The notes beneath the pieces were generated by a model. That model made no database searches and had not been told where the DNA came from. It saw only the letters and a list, made by a program, of their open reading frames with translations. Shown piece by piece: positions 46,746 through 58,485 of a stretch of 64,000 nucleotides of DNA (positions within the stretch are counted from its first letter, which is position 1; every line of letters starts with the position of its first letter). The DNA lies in assembly GCF_014646875.1 (NCBI RefSeq), contig NZ_BMOC01000009.1:55937-119936 (forward strand), given 5' to 3'. The stretch comes from Halobellus salinus. GTDB lineage: Archaea; Halobacteriota; Halobacteria; Halobacteriales; Haloferacaceae. Position numbers and translations under genes: made by a program.

Positions 46746-49322
46746 CTACTCGGGGTCTGCGCCCTTGTACTCGCTCCCGACGACCTCCCGGATCCGCGAA
46801 GCGGTCACCTCGCCAACGCCGTCGACCTCGCGGAGGTCGGCTTTCTGCGCGCACATCACGTGTTCGACGCTGCCGAACGCCCGCAGTAACGACTGGGCGG
46901 TCACGGGGCCGATGTCGGCGATCGAAGAGACCACGTACTCCTGTTGTTCGGAGCGGGTCTTCGCGCTCTTCTCACCGTGGACGCTCACGGTCCGGTCGCG
47001 CTCGGACTGCTCCCGCGACGCGATCGTTCGGAGCAGTTCCCCGGTTTCGGCTTCGCCGCCGGTCTGGAGCACGCTCACGTCGAAGTCCACCGCCAGCGAC
47101 GCCAGCGCCCCGCGGACCGCGTCGGGGTGGACGTTCCGCTCCTCGTAGAGCCCCTCGCCCTCAAGAACCAGTATCGGCCGGGCGTACGCCCGCGAGAGGT
47201 CGCCGATCTGCTCGAACAGCGACCGGTCGCCGCCCAGTAGGGTGTCGAGGAAGTCCGCCACCGACTTCCGCTCGACGGCGACCCGATCCGAAAGGACGTA
47301 ATCGCCGACCGCGAGGGTCTCCAGTCGCGTCCGGATCCCCTCGCGCTTCGAGAGGTCCTTTGCGATCGCGGCGTCGAGTTCCCGCTGGTCGACGACGATC
47401 TCGGTCTCCTCGCCGTCGTCGCCGGCGGTCGCAACGACGCTCCCGTCGTCGGTGTCGTCGCCCTCAGCGCCGTTCCCGTCTTCGCGCGCTGCCTCGGCGT
47501 CGCCGCCGCCGTCCGCGTCCGTCGCGTCGCCGTCTGCGGTCGCGTCCCCCTCGTCTTCGGCTCGCTCGACTTCCGCGTCGGTCGCGCCGAACTCCGCCAG
47601 CCCCGACTGGCCGTTGCTCGCTGCCGCCGTGTCGGCCTCGTCGTCGCTCGACCCGTCCGCGCCCGTCGCGGCCGCGTCAGCGTCGGATTCCGGCTTCGAC
47701 GCGGTATGTTTTCCGCCCGCAGCCGCTGCGCCGTCGTACGCGTTCAGCGCCGCCTGCGGGGGGGTGAGTTCGGACTCGACCTCGCCGGCGACGCCTTTCA
47801 GCTCCCGGAGCTCCGACTCCATTTCGTCCTCCCGGCGCTTGGAGATCCAGTAGTACGCCTCGTCGCGGGTGTCCTCCGCCAACAGGACCACGACCCGGCC
47901 GTCCGCCTGCCGGCCGGTTCGGCCCTTCCGCTGGATCGACCGGATCGCGGTCGGCACCGGCTCGAAGAAGAGCACCAGATCCACCTCCGGCACGTCCAGT
48001 CCCTCCTCCGCGACCGAGGTCGACACCAGCACCTCGAACTCCCCGTTCCGGAACGCGTCGAGGGTGTCCTGCTGTTCGGTCTGGGTCATGCCCTCGGAGG
48101 TCTCCTTGTCGCCCTGGCCGACGAACCGGTGAGTGTCGAACGACGCAGAGAGGAAATCGGTGAGGGCCTCGGCGGTGTCGCGGGACTCGGTGAAGACAAT
48201 CACGCGGTCGCCGCCCTCGATCCCCAGAGTCTGGGCCAGCAAGATCCGGGCCCGGGAGAATTTGGGGTGGGTGCCGTCGAACGATTCGGTCAGCCGCATC
48301 GCTTCTCGAACCCGGGGTTCGGCCACGAGCCGCTGGCTCGCCTTCGACGCCCCCGAGGAACGGGCGGCGTTGCGCTGGCGCTCGAAATACCGCCGGACCG
48401 ATTCTACAGATTGGGTTTCGACGAGTTCCACCGCCCGCCGGAGCTTCATCACCTCCGCGTGGGTCGACATCCCCTTGTACCCGTCCGATTTGTCGGCGTC
48501 GATCAGCTCTTGAAGCTTCCCCCGCATCCGGTTGAGCTGCTTCTGGGAGACGTCGGGCTGGGTGGTGTTGGTCACGCCCAGCGACTTCAGCTTCTGCAAC
48601 CGGTCTGTGATGACCTCGTTCAGCGCGTCGCGGATCCCCAGAATCTCCTCGGGGAGTTCGATCCGCTCCCACTCCACGGCAGTGTCGTGGGTGTACTCGG
48701 CCACGTCGGCGTCGCCTTCGGTCATCACCTCGACTTCGGCGAGTCCGAGGTTCCGACAGACCGTGAGGATCGACTCCTTGTCACCGCCGGGAGAGGCGCT
48801 CATCCCGGTCACCAGCGGGTCGTCTGCGTCGTCGTGGTACCGCTCGGCGATGTAGACGTAGGCGTACTCGCCGGTCGCGCGGTGGCATTCGTCGAACGTG
48901 AGGTGGGTGACGTCCGAGAGGGAGATCCGGCTGCCCACCAGGTCGTTCTCGACGACCTGCGGCGTTGCGATCACGATCCGCGCGTCGGTCCACCGATCGG
49001 CGCGGTCCTCCGGGCGGATCTCGCCGGTGAACACCACGATCTCCTCGTCGGGGATGTCGAGAGCCTCCCGATAGAACTCCGCGTGCTGCTGGACCAGCGG
49101 CTTCGTCGGGGCGAGAAACAGCACCGTCCCGCCGACCGAATCGAGCCGGTCGGCGGTCACGAGCAGGCTCACCGTGGTCTTGCCCAGCCCCGTCGGGAGA
49201 CAGACCAGCGTGTGAGATTCCCGTGCGGCGTCTGCGAGTCGGGTCTGGTACGTCCGACGCTCGATGAACCCGGGGTTCAAGAACGGGTGGTCGACGTACA
49301 CGGGGTCGTCGGTGGCCGCCAT
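46746..49322 (-). CDS. hef: Hef-type helicase/XPF nuclease
   Basis: Replication-fork repair enzyme (858 aa). The N-terminal SF2 helicase has Walker A PTGLGKT (residues 43-49), DECH (144-147) and QRKGRTGR; the C-terminal XPF-type nuclease has GDYVLSDRVAVERKSVADF (ERK about 684-686) and a tandem helix-hairpin-helix domain (IADIGPVTAQSLLRAFGS, DGVGEVTASRI). A highly acidic, Ala/Asp/Gly-rich linker of about 120 residues joins the halves, longer than in non-halophilic Hef. The ATG at 49322 is preferred over a GTG one codon upstream. Confidence 0.95.
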   Translation of the reverse strand: MAATDDPVYVDHPFLNPGFIERRTYQTRLADAARESHTLVCLPTGLGKTTVSLLVTADRLDSVGGTVLFLAPTKPLVQQHAEFYREALDIPDEEIVVFTGEIRPEDRADRWTDARIVIATPQVVENDLVGSRISLSDVTHLTFDECHRATGEYAYVYIAERYHDDADDPLVTGMSASPGGDKESILTVCRNLGLAEVEVMTEGDADVAEYTHDTAVEWERIELPEEILGIRDALNEVITDRLQKLKSLGVTNTTQPDVSQKQLNRMRGKLQELIDADKSDGYKGMSTHAEVMKLRRAVELVETQSVESVRRYFERQRNAARSSGASKASQRLVAEPRVREAMRLTESFDGTHPKFSRARILLAQTLGIEGGDRVIVFTESRDTAEALTDFLSASFDTHRFVGQGDKETSEGMTQTEQQDTLDAFRNGEFEVLVSTSVAEEGLDVPEVDLVLFFEPVPTAIRSIQRKGRTGRQADGRVVVLLAEDTRDEAYYWISKRREDEMESELRELKGVAGEVESELTPPQAALNAYDGAAAAGGKHTASKPESDADAAATGADGSSDDEADTAAASNGQSGLAEFGATDAEVERAEDEGDATADGDATDADGGGDAEAAREDGNGAEGDDTDDGSVVATAGDDGEETEIVVDQRELDAAIAKDLSKREGIRTRLETLAVGDYVLSDRVAVERKSVADFLDTLLGGDRSLFEQIGDLSRAYARPILVLEGEGLYEERNVHPDAVRGALASLAVDFDVSVLQTGGEAETGELLRTIASREQSERDRTVSVHGEKSAKTRSEQQEYVVSSIADIGPVTAQSLLRAFGSVEHVMCAQKADLREVDGVGEVTASRIREVVGSEYKGADPE

Positions 49323-49461
49323 CACGCTCGATTGGGCGGCATCGCTGTTAAGGGTTCGCCGACGACGGTGGAAGTGAAACCAGCCGTATCGGGACGGCTA
49401 CGGCGGGGCGCCGGACTCAGCGCGGAACGACCCGGGCCGCGAGTCCGGTGTTCCGAGCGCG

Positions 49462-49632
49462 CTACCTGCCCCCGTCGCCGAACTTGCGGTCGAACGACTC
49501 CGCGGTGTCCGGTTCCGCCCGCGTCTCGAACCCCGCCGACCCGTCGGTGCGGTCCTCCACGGAGTCCGGTAGCGACGCGCCCGTCAGTGCCGCCCACTCC
49601 GAGAGGGGCCGCTCGTGGTTTCGGTCGTTCAT
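49462..49632 (-). CDS. Small acidic hypothetical protein (56 aa)
   Basis: A 56-residue soluble protein starting MNDRNHERPLSEWAALTGAS, with a GGAG tract 5 nt before the ATG; a longer start at 49668 is possible. It lies between hef and the ferredoxin gene on the same strand. No motif is visible. Codon use looks protein-like (third positions GC-rich), which is the only support beyond the start site. Confidence 0.45.
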   Translation of the reverse strand: MNDRNHERPLSEWAALTGASLPDSVEDRTDGSAGFETRAEPDTAESFDRKFGDGGR

Positions 49633-49754
49633 GTCTCCTTCGGCCGTAAGGTTTTCACCGGAGACCATAACGATTGTGCTAGTTCCCCGCATCCGGGAGG
49701 CGGCCGATCCAAACACGATGAACCGGCGACGGGTGCTCCGGCGTCACCCCGGCG

Positions 49755-49997
49755 CTACACGACCCGATCGCCGTCGTCGTCGTAGAGTTCGATCGCGTCC
49801 ACCGGGCAGGCCCGCGCCGCGAACTCCGCGTCGAGTTCCGCGCCGTCGGGGACTTCGACCTCGAATACCTCGGGGTCGACCTCCGTTGCCCCGTCGAGAT
49901 CGGCTTTGCCGGCGTCCATGTTCCGCTCGAAGGCGTCCCACTCCTCGACGCACTGGAACATCCCGATGCAGGTGTCTCGGTCGAAACGGATTCGCAT
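49755..49997 (-). CDS. Single-cluster ferredoxin (three-Cys type)
   Basis: An 80-residue ferredoxin-like protein. The cluster ligands read CIGMFQC at residues 11-17 and ACPVDAIEL near residue 63, i.e. C-x5-C plus C-P, with the middle Cys of the usual C-x2-C-x2-C missing. That pattern suits a [3Fe-4S] cluster, as in the small ferredoxins that reduce cytochromes P450 or similar enzymes. No partner oxidoreductase is adjacent. The ATG at 49997 was chosen because longer frames are not protein-like. Confidence 0.8.
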   Translation of the reverse strand: MRIRFDRDTCIGMFQCVEEWDAFERNMDAGKADLDGATEVDPEVFEVEVPDGAELDAEFAARACPVDAIELYDDDGDRVV

Positions 49998-50234
49998 ACC
50001 CCCCCTTCGGCGACCGGGCACATAGCGGTGGCGACGCCATCCGGCGAACGGCTCCCGGCAGGAGTCGACCGCCCCGGCCGACGGCGTGGCTGCATCGAAC
50101 GACGGCTCCCCGATCAGCGGTCGCGTCGACGGTGTTCCCGACGCCCTCTCAGATCGGCGCGGTGCGCCACACACGTTCGGACCACGACGGTCGTTCTGCG
50201 CAAGATATATGTGTCATTCATCGAACCGAAACGT

Positions 50235-51452
50235 GTGAAACGACGAGCTGCTCTCGCTCTGCTCGGCGGCGGGCTCACCGGGACTGGCGGTTGCCTCCGG
50301 CTGGTGGACGGGGGCGACTCGACGCCGCAGGCGTCCGGAACACCGCCGGCATCCGAGACGCTGCAAGACCCGTCGACTGCGACCACGTCAGAGGCGGCGC
50401 CGACGAGCGACGGACCCGGAGCGGTAACGCTGACCGAGGTTTGGACCGACGACAACGGCGTCGACAACGTTTGGACGCGGGAGGGAACGTTCTACTACAA
50501 CGACTACAATTACGCTGCCGAGGCGTCCCACGGTGACGGTGTGCGGTGGTCGGCCGATACGACCCACGACGGTGTGGACGAGAACCTGGGTGCCGACGCG
50601 TTCGCGGCCGACCGCAGGTACGTGATCTTCGGCTACACTCCGGACGGGGACCACGAGGACGACGGCGCCCACTTCCACGCGTACCGGCGGTACGACGGGG
50701 AGGAAGCGTGGGTCGTCGCCGCGCCGTCGGACGGAACACACAACCAGGCTGTGGGCGCGACGGTGGTGGACGGCACCGCGGTTCTCGCCGTCTCGGACTA
50801 CGGACTCGGGGACGAGCGGGATCCGCTCGTCTACGGCGTCGACGTCGAGACGGGCGAGGTGCGGTGGCAGGTCGACGAGTCGGTGCTTCCACCCTCGTAC
50901 GTCAGATATCTCGACAGTTACGACGGTGACGTGTACGTCGGGCTGCCGGACACCGTCCAGGTCCTCGCGGCTGATACGGGGGAACCGATCGCGGCGTACA
51001 ACTGGCTCGCCGGGACGGGCAGGCTCGAATCCCTGGCCCGGATCCACGGGGAAACGCTGTTTACGGCGTGGCCAGGGGGGTTCGACGCACACCCAGTCGG
51101 GGACAACGGCGTCTCCTGGTCGAAGGCGGACTTCGATCGCGTGTACACCACCCCTGTGATCGACAACTCGCTTGTGGTTGTCGGAACCCGGGACGGGACC
51201 GTGTACGCGCTCGAACGCCAATCCGGCGAGACACGGTGGGAAGTCAGCATCACGAACGCCGTCGCCGCGATCGAGACGACCGGCTCACACGTCTGGGTCG
51301 GGGACACGGACATCGGACTGACGGCCCACGACCGCGAGGACGGGTCGTTGGTGCATCGATCGACGAAGCCCGTCAACGGCGACGACATCGCCGTCGCGGA
51401 CGGCGTGTTGCTGCTCGGTGGGGACACCGCGACGGCGTACACGATCGACTGA
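50235..51452 (+). CDS. Secreted PQQ-like beta-propeller lipoprotein
   Basis: A 405-residue exported protein. The N-terminus [19 protein letters not shown] followed by Cys is a lipobox-type signal; a Thr/Ser/Pro linker follows to about residue 60. The remainder shows repeated motifs of the PQQ/WD-like propeller ([35 protein letters not shown] and others), with no cofactor ligands evident. Role unknown, likely cell-surface binding or assembly. The GTG at 50235 lies 24-31 nt after GATATATG, a leaderless promoter. Confidence 0.8.
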   Translation: MKRRAALALLGGGLTGTGGCLRLVDGGDSTPQASGTPPASETLQDPSTATTSEAAPTSDGPGAVTLTEVWTDDNGVDNVWTREGTFYYNDYNYAAEASHGDGVRWSADTTHDGVDENLGADAFAADRRYVIFGYTPDGDHEDDGAHFHAYRRYDGEEAWVVAAPSDGTHNQAVGATVVDGTAVLAVSDYGLGDERDPLVYGVDVETGEVRWQVDESVLPPSYVRYLDSYDGDVYVGLPDTVQVLAADTGEPIAAYNWLAGTGRLESLARIHGETLFTAWPGGFDAHPVGDNGVSWSKADFDRVYTTPVIDNSLVVVGTRDGTVYALERQSGETRWEVSITNAVAAIETTGSHVWVGDTDIGLTAHDREDGSLVHRSTKPVNGDDIAVADGVLLLGGDTATAYTID

Positions 51453-51567
51453 GCCGACCCCGTTGGCACGTCGGGTGACGCTCCGTGCGACCGCGACCAC
51501 CGCTCACCGACTCGCGACCGATCCGGTCTCCGACGGTTTAAATCCGGGGACGACCTACTCACAACCA

Positions 51568-54171
51568 ATGCATCCGGAGGAGGTCCCAGAACTGCCCGAG
51601 GGGGTCGCAGAGCGCCTGCGCGAGGGGGGCGTCGACGACCTCTACCCGCCGCAGGCCGCCGCCGTCGAGGCGGGCGTCACCCGCGGTGAGAGCCTCGTGG
51701 CATCGGTGCCGACCGCTTCCGGAAAGACACTGATCGCGGAGCTCGCGATGCTGTCGAGCGTCGCCAGAGGAGGAACGGCGCTCTATATCGTCCCCCTCCG
51801 CGCGCTCGCGTCCGAGAAGAAATCCGAATTCGAGCGGTGGGAGGAACTCGGCTTCGACGTGGGCGTCTCCACCGGCAACTACGACGCCGACGGCGAGTGG
51901 CTGGCCGCCCGCGACATTGTGGTCGCGACCTCCGAGAAGGTCGACTCCTTGGTTCGCAACGGCGCGGCGTGGATCGACGACCTGACCTGCGTGGTCGCCG
52001 ACGAGGTCCACCTGGTCGACGACGCGGGTCGCGGCCCCACCCTCGAAGTCACGCTCGGCAAACTCCGCACGCTCAATCCCGGGCTCCAGGTGGTCGCGCT
52101 GTCGGCGACCGTCGACAACGCCGACGTCATCGCGGAGTGGCTCGATGCCGAACTCGTCGACGCCGAGTGGCGGCCGATCGACCTCAAGACGGGGGTCCAC
52201 TACGGCAACGCCGTCACCTTCGACGACGGCAGCCAGCGGGAGGTGCCCGTCAGTTCCGGCGGTCGCCCGACCGCTGCGCTCGTCGACGACGCGCTCGCGG
52301 GAGACGGGGACGCGTCCGAGTCGGCCGACACCGACGGCTCCGACGCCCCGACGCACGACCCCGCCGACGACCAGGGCTCCTCGCTTGTCTTCGTCAACTC
52401 CCGGCGGAACGCCGAAGCGTCGGCCAAACGCCTCCGCGAGGTCACCGATACCCACCTCACCCGCGACGAGCGTGGACAACTCGCCGACCTCGCGGCGGCG
52501 ATCCGCGACGTCTCCGACACCGAGACCAGCGACACCCTCGCCGACTGCGTTGCCGAGGGCGCGGCGTTTCACCACGCCGGCCTCGCACCCGAGCACCGCT
52601 CCCTGGTCGAGGAGGCGTTCCGCGACCGCCTCGTGAAATGCGTGTCGGCGACGCCGACACTCGCGGCGGGGGTCAACACCCCGAGCCGCCGGGTGATCGT
52701 CCGTGACTGGCGGCGGTACGACGGCGAGTACGGCGGCATGAAGCCGCTGGACGTGCTCGAGGTCCACCAGATGATGGGGCGGGCGGGCCGGCCGGGGCTG
52801 GACCCCTACGGCGAGGCCGTGTTGCTCGCGAAGAACGCCGAGACGAGAGATGAGTTATTCGAGCGGTACGTGTGGGCCGACCCCGAGCCCGTCCGGTCGA
52901 AACTCGCGGCCGAACCCGCGCTCCGGACCCACGTGCTCGCGACGGTCGCATCCGGGTTTGCCCGCACCCGCGAGGGGCTCTTGGAGTTCCTCGATCGCAC
53001 CCTGTACGCCACCCAGACCGACGAGTCCGGTCGACTGGAGGCCGTCACCGACGACGTGCTGGCGTACCTCGACCGCAACGGCTTTCTCGACCGCGACGAC
53101 GGATCGCTGTCGGCGACGAGCGTGGGCCACACCGTCTCGCGGCTCTACCTCGACCCGATGACGGCCGCGGAGATCATCGACGGTCTGGAGTGGGCCGACG
53201 CCAACCGCGCGGAGGCAGTCCGCGCGCTCGGCGGTGGGAACGGCGACGCGAGCAGTGACGCCGACCGCGCCGCGGCCGAGACGGACCCGGCGGCGACGAA
53301 CGGTACCCCCGCCGCCGGCTTCCAGCGGGCAAGCGAGTTGGCGTCGACCGGTGACGCCCCCGCTCCGACGCCCGGCGGCGACGCCGACGACCCCGACGAT
53401 GCTCCCGCGACACCCTCCGCCGACGCCCCCACCTACCCCACCGCGCTCGGGCTGTTCCACCTCGTCTCCCGGACCCCGGATATGTACCAGCTGTACCTCA
53501 AGTCCGGCGACCGCGAGCGGTTCACCGATCTCTGCTACGAGCGGGAGTCCGAACTCCTCGGGCGGACGCCCTCCGAATACGAGGACGTCCGGTTCGAGGA
53601 GTGGCTGTCGGCGCTCAAGACCGCGACGCTCCTTGAAGACTGGGTCGGCGAGGTCGACGAGGATCGGATCACAGAACGGTACGGTGTCGGCCCCGGCGAC
53701 ATTCGCGGGAAGGTCGACACCGCCGAGTGGCTGCTCGGTGCGGCCGAACGGCTCGCCGGCGAACTCGACCTCTCACCGATCCCGGTCCGGGAGGCGAAAA
53801 AGCGGGTCGAGTATGGCGTCCGCGACGACCTCTTGGAGCTCGCGGGAGTCCGCGGGGTCGGCCGGAAGCGCGCCCGCCGGCTCTTCGAGGCCGGGATCGA
53901 GACCCGCGCGGACCTCCGCGACGCCGACAAGTCGGTTGTGCTCCGCGCGCTCCGCGGCCGGCGGAAGACCGCGGCGAAGATCCTCGAGAACGTCGGGCGG
54001 CAGGACCCGTCGATGGAGGGCGTCGCGACGGCGAGCGGCGCCGGCCCGAACTCGACCGCCGGGTCCGACAGCGCGTCGGAGTCGGCCGACGGCCGCGCGA
54101 GTGGGGGCGACGCCGATCCCGGTGCGCCCGAGGACCCGGACGAACAGGCCAGCCTGGGTGATTTCGGGTGA
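51568..54171 (+). CDS. hel308: Hel308-type DNA helicase
   Basis: Ski2-like 3'-5' helicase acting at stalled replication forks (867 aa). Visible motifs: the N-terminal Q-motif LYPPQ, Walker A PTASGKT (residues 48-54), DEVH (145-148), SAT (179-181), and motif [10 protein letters not shown] (401-408). The winged helix, ratchet and C-terminal helix-hairpin-helix ([19 protein letters not shown]) follow. Residues about 555-622 are an Ala/Asp/Pro-rich disordered insertion inside the ratchet region, and the tail is also disordered. The stop overlaps the next gene's GTG. Confidence 0.95.
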   Translation: MHPEEVPELPEGVAERLREGGVDDLYPPQAAAVEAGVTRGESLVASVPTASGKTLIAELAMLSSVARGGTALYIVPLRALASEKKSEFERWEELGFDVGVSTGNYDADGEWLAARDIVVATSEKVDSLVRNGAAWIDDLTCVVADEVHLVDDAGRGPTLEVTLGKLRTLNPGLQVVALSATVDNADVIAEWLDAELVDAEWRPIDLKTGVHYGNAVTFDDGSQREVPVSSGGRPTAALVDDALAGDGDASESADTDGSDAPTHDPADDQGSSLVFVNSRRNAEASAKRLREVTDTHLTRDERGQLADLAAAIRDVSDTETSDTLADCVAEGAAFHHAGLAPEHRSLVEEAFRDRLVKCVSATPTLAAGVNTPSRRVIVRDWRRYDGEYGGMKPLDVLEVHQMMGRAGRPGLDPYGEAVLLAKNAETRDELFERYVWADPEPVRSKLAAEPALRTHVLATVASGFARTREGLLEFLDRTLYATQTDESGRLEAVTDDVLAYLDRNGFLDRDDGSLSATSVGHTVSRLYLDPMTAAEIIDGLEWADANRAEAVRALGGGNGDASSDADRAAAETDPAATNGTPAAGFQRASELASTGDAPAPTPGGDADDPDDAPATPSADAPTYPTALGLFHLVSRTPDMYQLYLKSGDRERFTDLCYERESELLGRTPSEYEDVRFEEWLSALKTATLLEDWVGEVDEDRITERYGVGPGDIRGKVDTAEWLLGAAERLAGELDLSPIPVREAKKRVEYGVRDDLLELAGVRGVGRKRARRLFEAGIETRADLRDADKSVVLRALRGRRKTAAKILENVGRQDPSMEGVATASGAGPNSTAGSDSASESADGRASGGDADPGAPEDPDEQASLGDFG

Positions 54172-54692
54172 GGCTGGTCGAGGGCGTGATCGACGTTGAC
54201 GACGTCGACGCGTTCGTCGCCGAGGTTGACGGGGTCGCGTCGGAGACCGGAACCACGATTCAGGCGTTCGACGCGCGGTACGTGGCGAGTCGTCGTCACA
54301 TAGAGCGCGCCGTCGAATTGGCCGACCGCGCGACCGAGCGCGGCGGGACCGTCGCCCGGGACCGCGCGGTCGAGATCCTGCTGTACGCCGCGGGCCGCCG
54401 GCAGATCACCGACGCCTTGGAACTCGGGGTCTCGGAGGGACGCAACCGGGTGGTCGTGCTCGTCGATGCCGGACTCGGAGTCGACGGTGCGGCGGCCGAC
54501 CGCACCGAAGCCGACGCCGCCGAGGCGGTCCGGTCGCAGGTCCTCGACGCGGTTGAACCTACACTCGGCGACTACGACCCCGAGCGCGTCCGGGCGTACT
54601 TCGATATCGGCGACGTCGAACTCGACGTGGTCGACGGCGACCTGGAGGCGTTGGTTCTGGAGCGGGTGGCGCTGTTGGTCGTTGAGCGGTGA
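54168..54692 (+). CDS. cgi121: KEOPS complex subunit Cgi121
   Basis: A 174-residue component of the KEOPS complex, which makes N6-threonylcarbamoyladenosine at A37 of tRNAs. The [20 protein letters not shown] segment and the central [22 protein letters not shown] are characteristic of Cgi121 (PRPK-binding family), which delivers tRNA to the complex. The start is a GTG overlapping the hel308 stop (GTGA), so the two are cotranslated, an arrangement seen in other haloarchaea. Confidence 0.9.
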   Translation: MRLVEGVIDVDDVDAFVAEVDGVASETGTTIQAFDARYVASRRHIERAVELADRATERGGTVARDRAVEILLYAAGRRQITDALELGVSEGRNRVVVLVDAGLGVDGAAADRTEADAAEAVRSQVLDAVEPTLGDYDPERVRAYFDIGDVELDVVDGDLEALVLERVALLVVER

Positions 54693-54725
54693 GCGAACGG
54701 CTCCCTGCTCCTCTCGGACGGCCGA

Positions 54726-55415
54726 TCAACTCAGGAACAGCCGGCGGTCAGCGCGCTCGTGGTCCGCCGAGAGCACGTCAACGAGCGGTGTGAACGACGT
54801 CATCCGGTCGATCGTCCGCGCCGCGCTGTCGTCGACCGCGTCGCGGATCACCGACTGCAGGTCGTCGAGCTCCCGCTGGGTGTCGGTGTGACCGAGGGAC
54901 ATGATCCGCTGGGCGGCGCCGAGGACCCCGGTTACGAACCCGTGGCAGCACACCAGACACGCCGTTCGCTCGTCGATGCCGGCGCTGCCGGCGACGGCGC
55001 CCACTACCGCCGCGTGGTGACCCGGGGCGTCGCCGTCCGCGACGCGCTCGGCGTACCGTTCCACGAGCGGCCCGGTTCCGAGGTCGCGCTGGAGCGACAG
55101 CAGGCGCGACCCCGACTGTTCGGCGCTCTCCCGGAACTCCGCGGCCAGTGTCACCGCCACAAGCCGGCGGTCGGCGTCACACACCCCGTCGACGTCGCCC
55201 TCGGTGGCGGCGGCGTGTGCGGCCCGGAGCGCGACCAGATCGGCCGTCCCGAACTGGTTCCGGAGGTACGTCGCCACAAGCGCCCGAAGGTCGTCGACCC
55301 CCTCAACCCGCCCGTCCTGGACGAACTGCTCAATCCCGTAGGACAGCGAGTTCGTCCCCACGGGCAGAAACGAGTCCGCGAGCCGGAACGCTTCGAGCGT
55401 CGCGCTGTCACTCAT
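54726..55415 (-). CDS. ureF: Urease accessory protein UreF
   Basis: GTPase-regulating accessory protein for nickel insertion into urease. The 229-residue protein starts LEAFRLADSFLPVGTNSLSYGIEQFV, the UreF signature, and keeps the all-helical profile. It overlaps ureE by 8 nt. No urease subunits (ureA, B, C) or ureG are present in the window, so it may be a leftover unless the structural genes are elsewhere in the genome. Confidence 0.9.
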   Translation of the reverse strand: MSDSATLEAFRLADSFLPVGTNSLSYGIEQFVQDGRVEGVDDLRALVATYLRNQFGTADLVALRAAHAAATEGDVDGVCDADRRLVAVTLAAEFRESAEQSGSRLLSLQRDLGTGPLVERYAERVADGDAPGHHAAVVGAVAGSAGIDERTACLVCCHGFVTGVLGAAQRIMSLGHTDTQRELDDLQSVIRDAVDDSAARTIDRMTSFTPLVDVLSADHERADRRLFLS

Positions 55416-56007
55416 CGGGCGCCTCCCCGGTGGCTCGGTTCCCGTGGTCGTGTGCTCTCTCCTCGTGGCTGTGTCCGTGTTGGTGCGCTCCCCCGCCGTG
55501 CGTGTGGTCGTGTGCTCTCTCCTCGGGGGTGTGCTTGTGGTCTGCTGGGGCGTCCCCGAAGGTCGTCGGCGGGACCTGCTCGAACCGCGTCGTCACGCCG
55601 TCCGGGACCTCACCCGCCAGCGCATCCAGCATCCGGTCGCGGGTGTCGGGCACCGGGAACAGCGCCTCGTCGCCGCGGACAGCCATATCCCAGTGTCGGT
55701 TCCCGGCCGCGTGGCCGAACGCGAGGGCGGCGGTCGCGTCGACGTCCGCGTCCCCGAAGTCCACGACCAGCGCGTCGACTGCCGCCAACTCCACCACGAC
55801 GAGCGCGCCGTCTTCGGTTTCGAGCACGTCGCCGAGTTCCCCCGGAACGACGATCCCGAGGTCGGCGCCGTCGACGGTCTCGGTCCGGACCCGCGACCGC
55901 CGTCGGTCGGTGTCGGAGAGCACGACCCGGAGTGGGCCGGCGTCGGACAGCCGCGCGGCGATGTCGGGCATCTCACGATGGCCGAGGTAGCGGTCGGCGA
56001 CCCGCAT
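55408..56007 (-). CDS. ureE: Urease accessory protein UreE with His-rich tail
   Basis: Nickel-carrier metallochaperone (199 aa). The N-terminal half is the UreE peptide-binding domain; the LAFGHAAGNRHWDMAVRGDEALFPV segment is the conserved metal-binding domain. The C-terminal tail (KHTPEERAHDHTHGGG, HQHGHSHEERAHDHG) is strikingly His-rich and has a repeated EERAHDH unit, suited to binding several nickel ions. The ATG overlaps the end of the ureD fragment as TGATG. Confidence 0.92.
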   Translation of the reverse strand: MRVADRYLGHREMPDIAARLSDAGPLRVVLSDTDRRRSRVRTETVDGADLGIVVPGELGDVLETEDGALVVVELAAVDALVVDFGDADVDATAALAFGHAAGNRHWDMAVRGDEALFPVPDTRDRMLDALAGEVPDGVTTRFEQVPPTTFGDAPADHKHTPEERAHDHTHGGGAHQHGHSHEERAHDHGNRATGEAPDE

Positions 56008-56145
56008 CAGTAGGGCCTCCCCGACGGCGCAGGAGCGTCCAACAGGTACCGCCGGCCTCGGTCCCAGGCGGTACCGAGCGCGTCTTGGACTGTCTCGGCT
56101 CGGTGCCCCAGCGCGCGAATCACTGCCCCGGCACCATCCGTCTTT
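56007..56145 (-). pseudogene. ureD: 3' fragment of ureD
   Basis: Reading the minus strand up to the TGA that overlaps the ureE start gives DGAGAVIRALGHRAETVQD and ends RYLLDAPAPSGRPY, which looks like the C-terminus of UreD. An in-frame stop and loss of similarity occur near 56145, so only about 45 codons remain. The break lies 76 nt from the toxin gene, where the accessory island begins. Recognition rests on the position before ureE and on the ending, so it is moderately sure. Confidence 0.6.
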
Positions 56146-56220
56146 AGAACTGCTATTCAGTATCCTGAGCAGAACAGCAGTAACGCTGGCTGCTGTTCGC
56201 GGATCCAGAATCGGTGTTGG

Positions 56221-56517
56221 TCAATCGTAGCCGTACCGGCGGTGGGCCTCGTCGATGTCCGGGATCTCGACCACGCGGACTTCCTGCTCCTCTTCGAGGA
56301 TGTCGTAGAAGGCCGTGTGGGTCCGGCCGATGTGGAGTCGGTAGAGCTCCTCGCCATCGACGACCAACTTCTCCCGATCTCCCGACCCAGCACCTGGACG
56401 CGGGTACGGGTCGTCTTGGAGTTTCCGGAGATTCTCCTTCACTATCCGCTGGCTCTTCTCATCGAGGACGCTCAGGTAGTCCCGAGTGTCGTCGCCCAGT
56501 AGGATGTTATAGCTCAT
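56221..56517 (-). CDS. RelE/ParE-family toxin
   Basis: A 98-residue protein with the RelE fold pattern: N-terminal helices (DDTRDYLSVLDEKSQRIVKENLRKL), then a beta-sheet core KLVVDGEELYRLHIGRTHTAFYDIL and EVRVVEI. Arg and Lys residues in this core are those typical of RelE-type mRNA interferases; ParE-type gyrase inhibition remains possible. It follows its antitoxin, overlapping by 11 nt, the usual order for type II pairs. Target not determinable. Confidence 0.85.
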   Translation of the reverse strand: MSYNILLGDDTRDYLSVLDEKSQRIVKENLRKLQDDPYPRPGAGSGDREKLVVDGEELYRLHIGRTHTAFYDILEEEQEVRVVEIPDIDEAHRRYGYD

Positions 56518-56704
56518 CGAGCGGCGTCAGCTCCTCGGAGTCGGCCTCTCGGACGGACCGAGCCTTCTGTGCGAGCTGTCGCCGGTTGTGCTGCTGGATC
56601 AGCGTTTCGAGCAGGTCGTCGTACGTCTCGCCTGCCGATTTCAGTTCGTTCAGTTCTTCCCATCGTTCCTTGGTTACTGGTATTCTCTTGTCTGCTTTCG
56701 ACAT
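56507..56704 (-). CDS. Antitoxin of the RelE-like toxin
   Basis: A 65-residue protein beginning MSKADKRIPVTKERWEELNE. A short beta-strand followed by two helices suggests a ribbon-helix-helix DNA-binding domain that also represses the operon; the C-terminal half (ARSVREADSEELTPLDEL) would wrap the toxin. The ATG at 56704 is the better start; a longer frame from 56767 is not supported. Upstream (56795-56850) two copies of CCTTTTTCGG sit about 32 nt apart and may hold the promoter or operator. Confidence 0.75.
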   Translation of the reverse strand: MSKADKRIPVTKERWEELNELKSAGETYDDLLETLIQQHNRRQLAQKARSVREADSEELTPLDEL

Positions 56705-56951
56705 TGGCTTGTTTCCGTCGTCGTCGTTGGCTCTACCATCACCGCACCACTCGGGTGCTTTTCTCACCCTGAACGCGCTGGGGCGATGGCCAGCTTCCTT
56801 TTTCGGATACCCGCTGCCGCACGAGCATCCTTTTTCGGTACACCGTGGTCAATCCTTACAACGCTTACAAAGTAAATCTGTTGCCGGCTCTGGTCAGGAA
56901 TGCGTTTGACGGTTTGTCCGGACTCTCCCAGACGTAGAATCTAGAACAACG

Positions 56952-58290
<1,339 letters not shown>

Positions 58291-58485
58291 TACAATTGTA
58301 ATTAGATGTGCTGTATTAAAAACCTGTTGGAATATCAGGCTGTGCTATTGACGGTGGTTCGTGAAAGGCAGTGTCGGATTCATCCCCGCGCTAAAGCACG
58401 GGGCTTTCTCCTCAATTCTCCGTAACTGACAGAGTATCTATTACGGCACGCCGTACGAAATTCAGGACTACAAACCTCAGATGGA

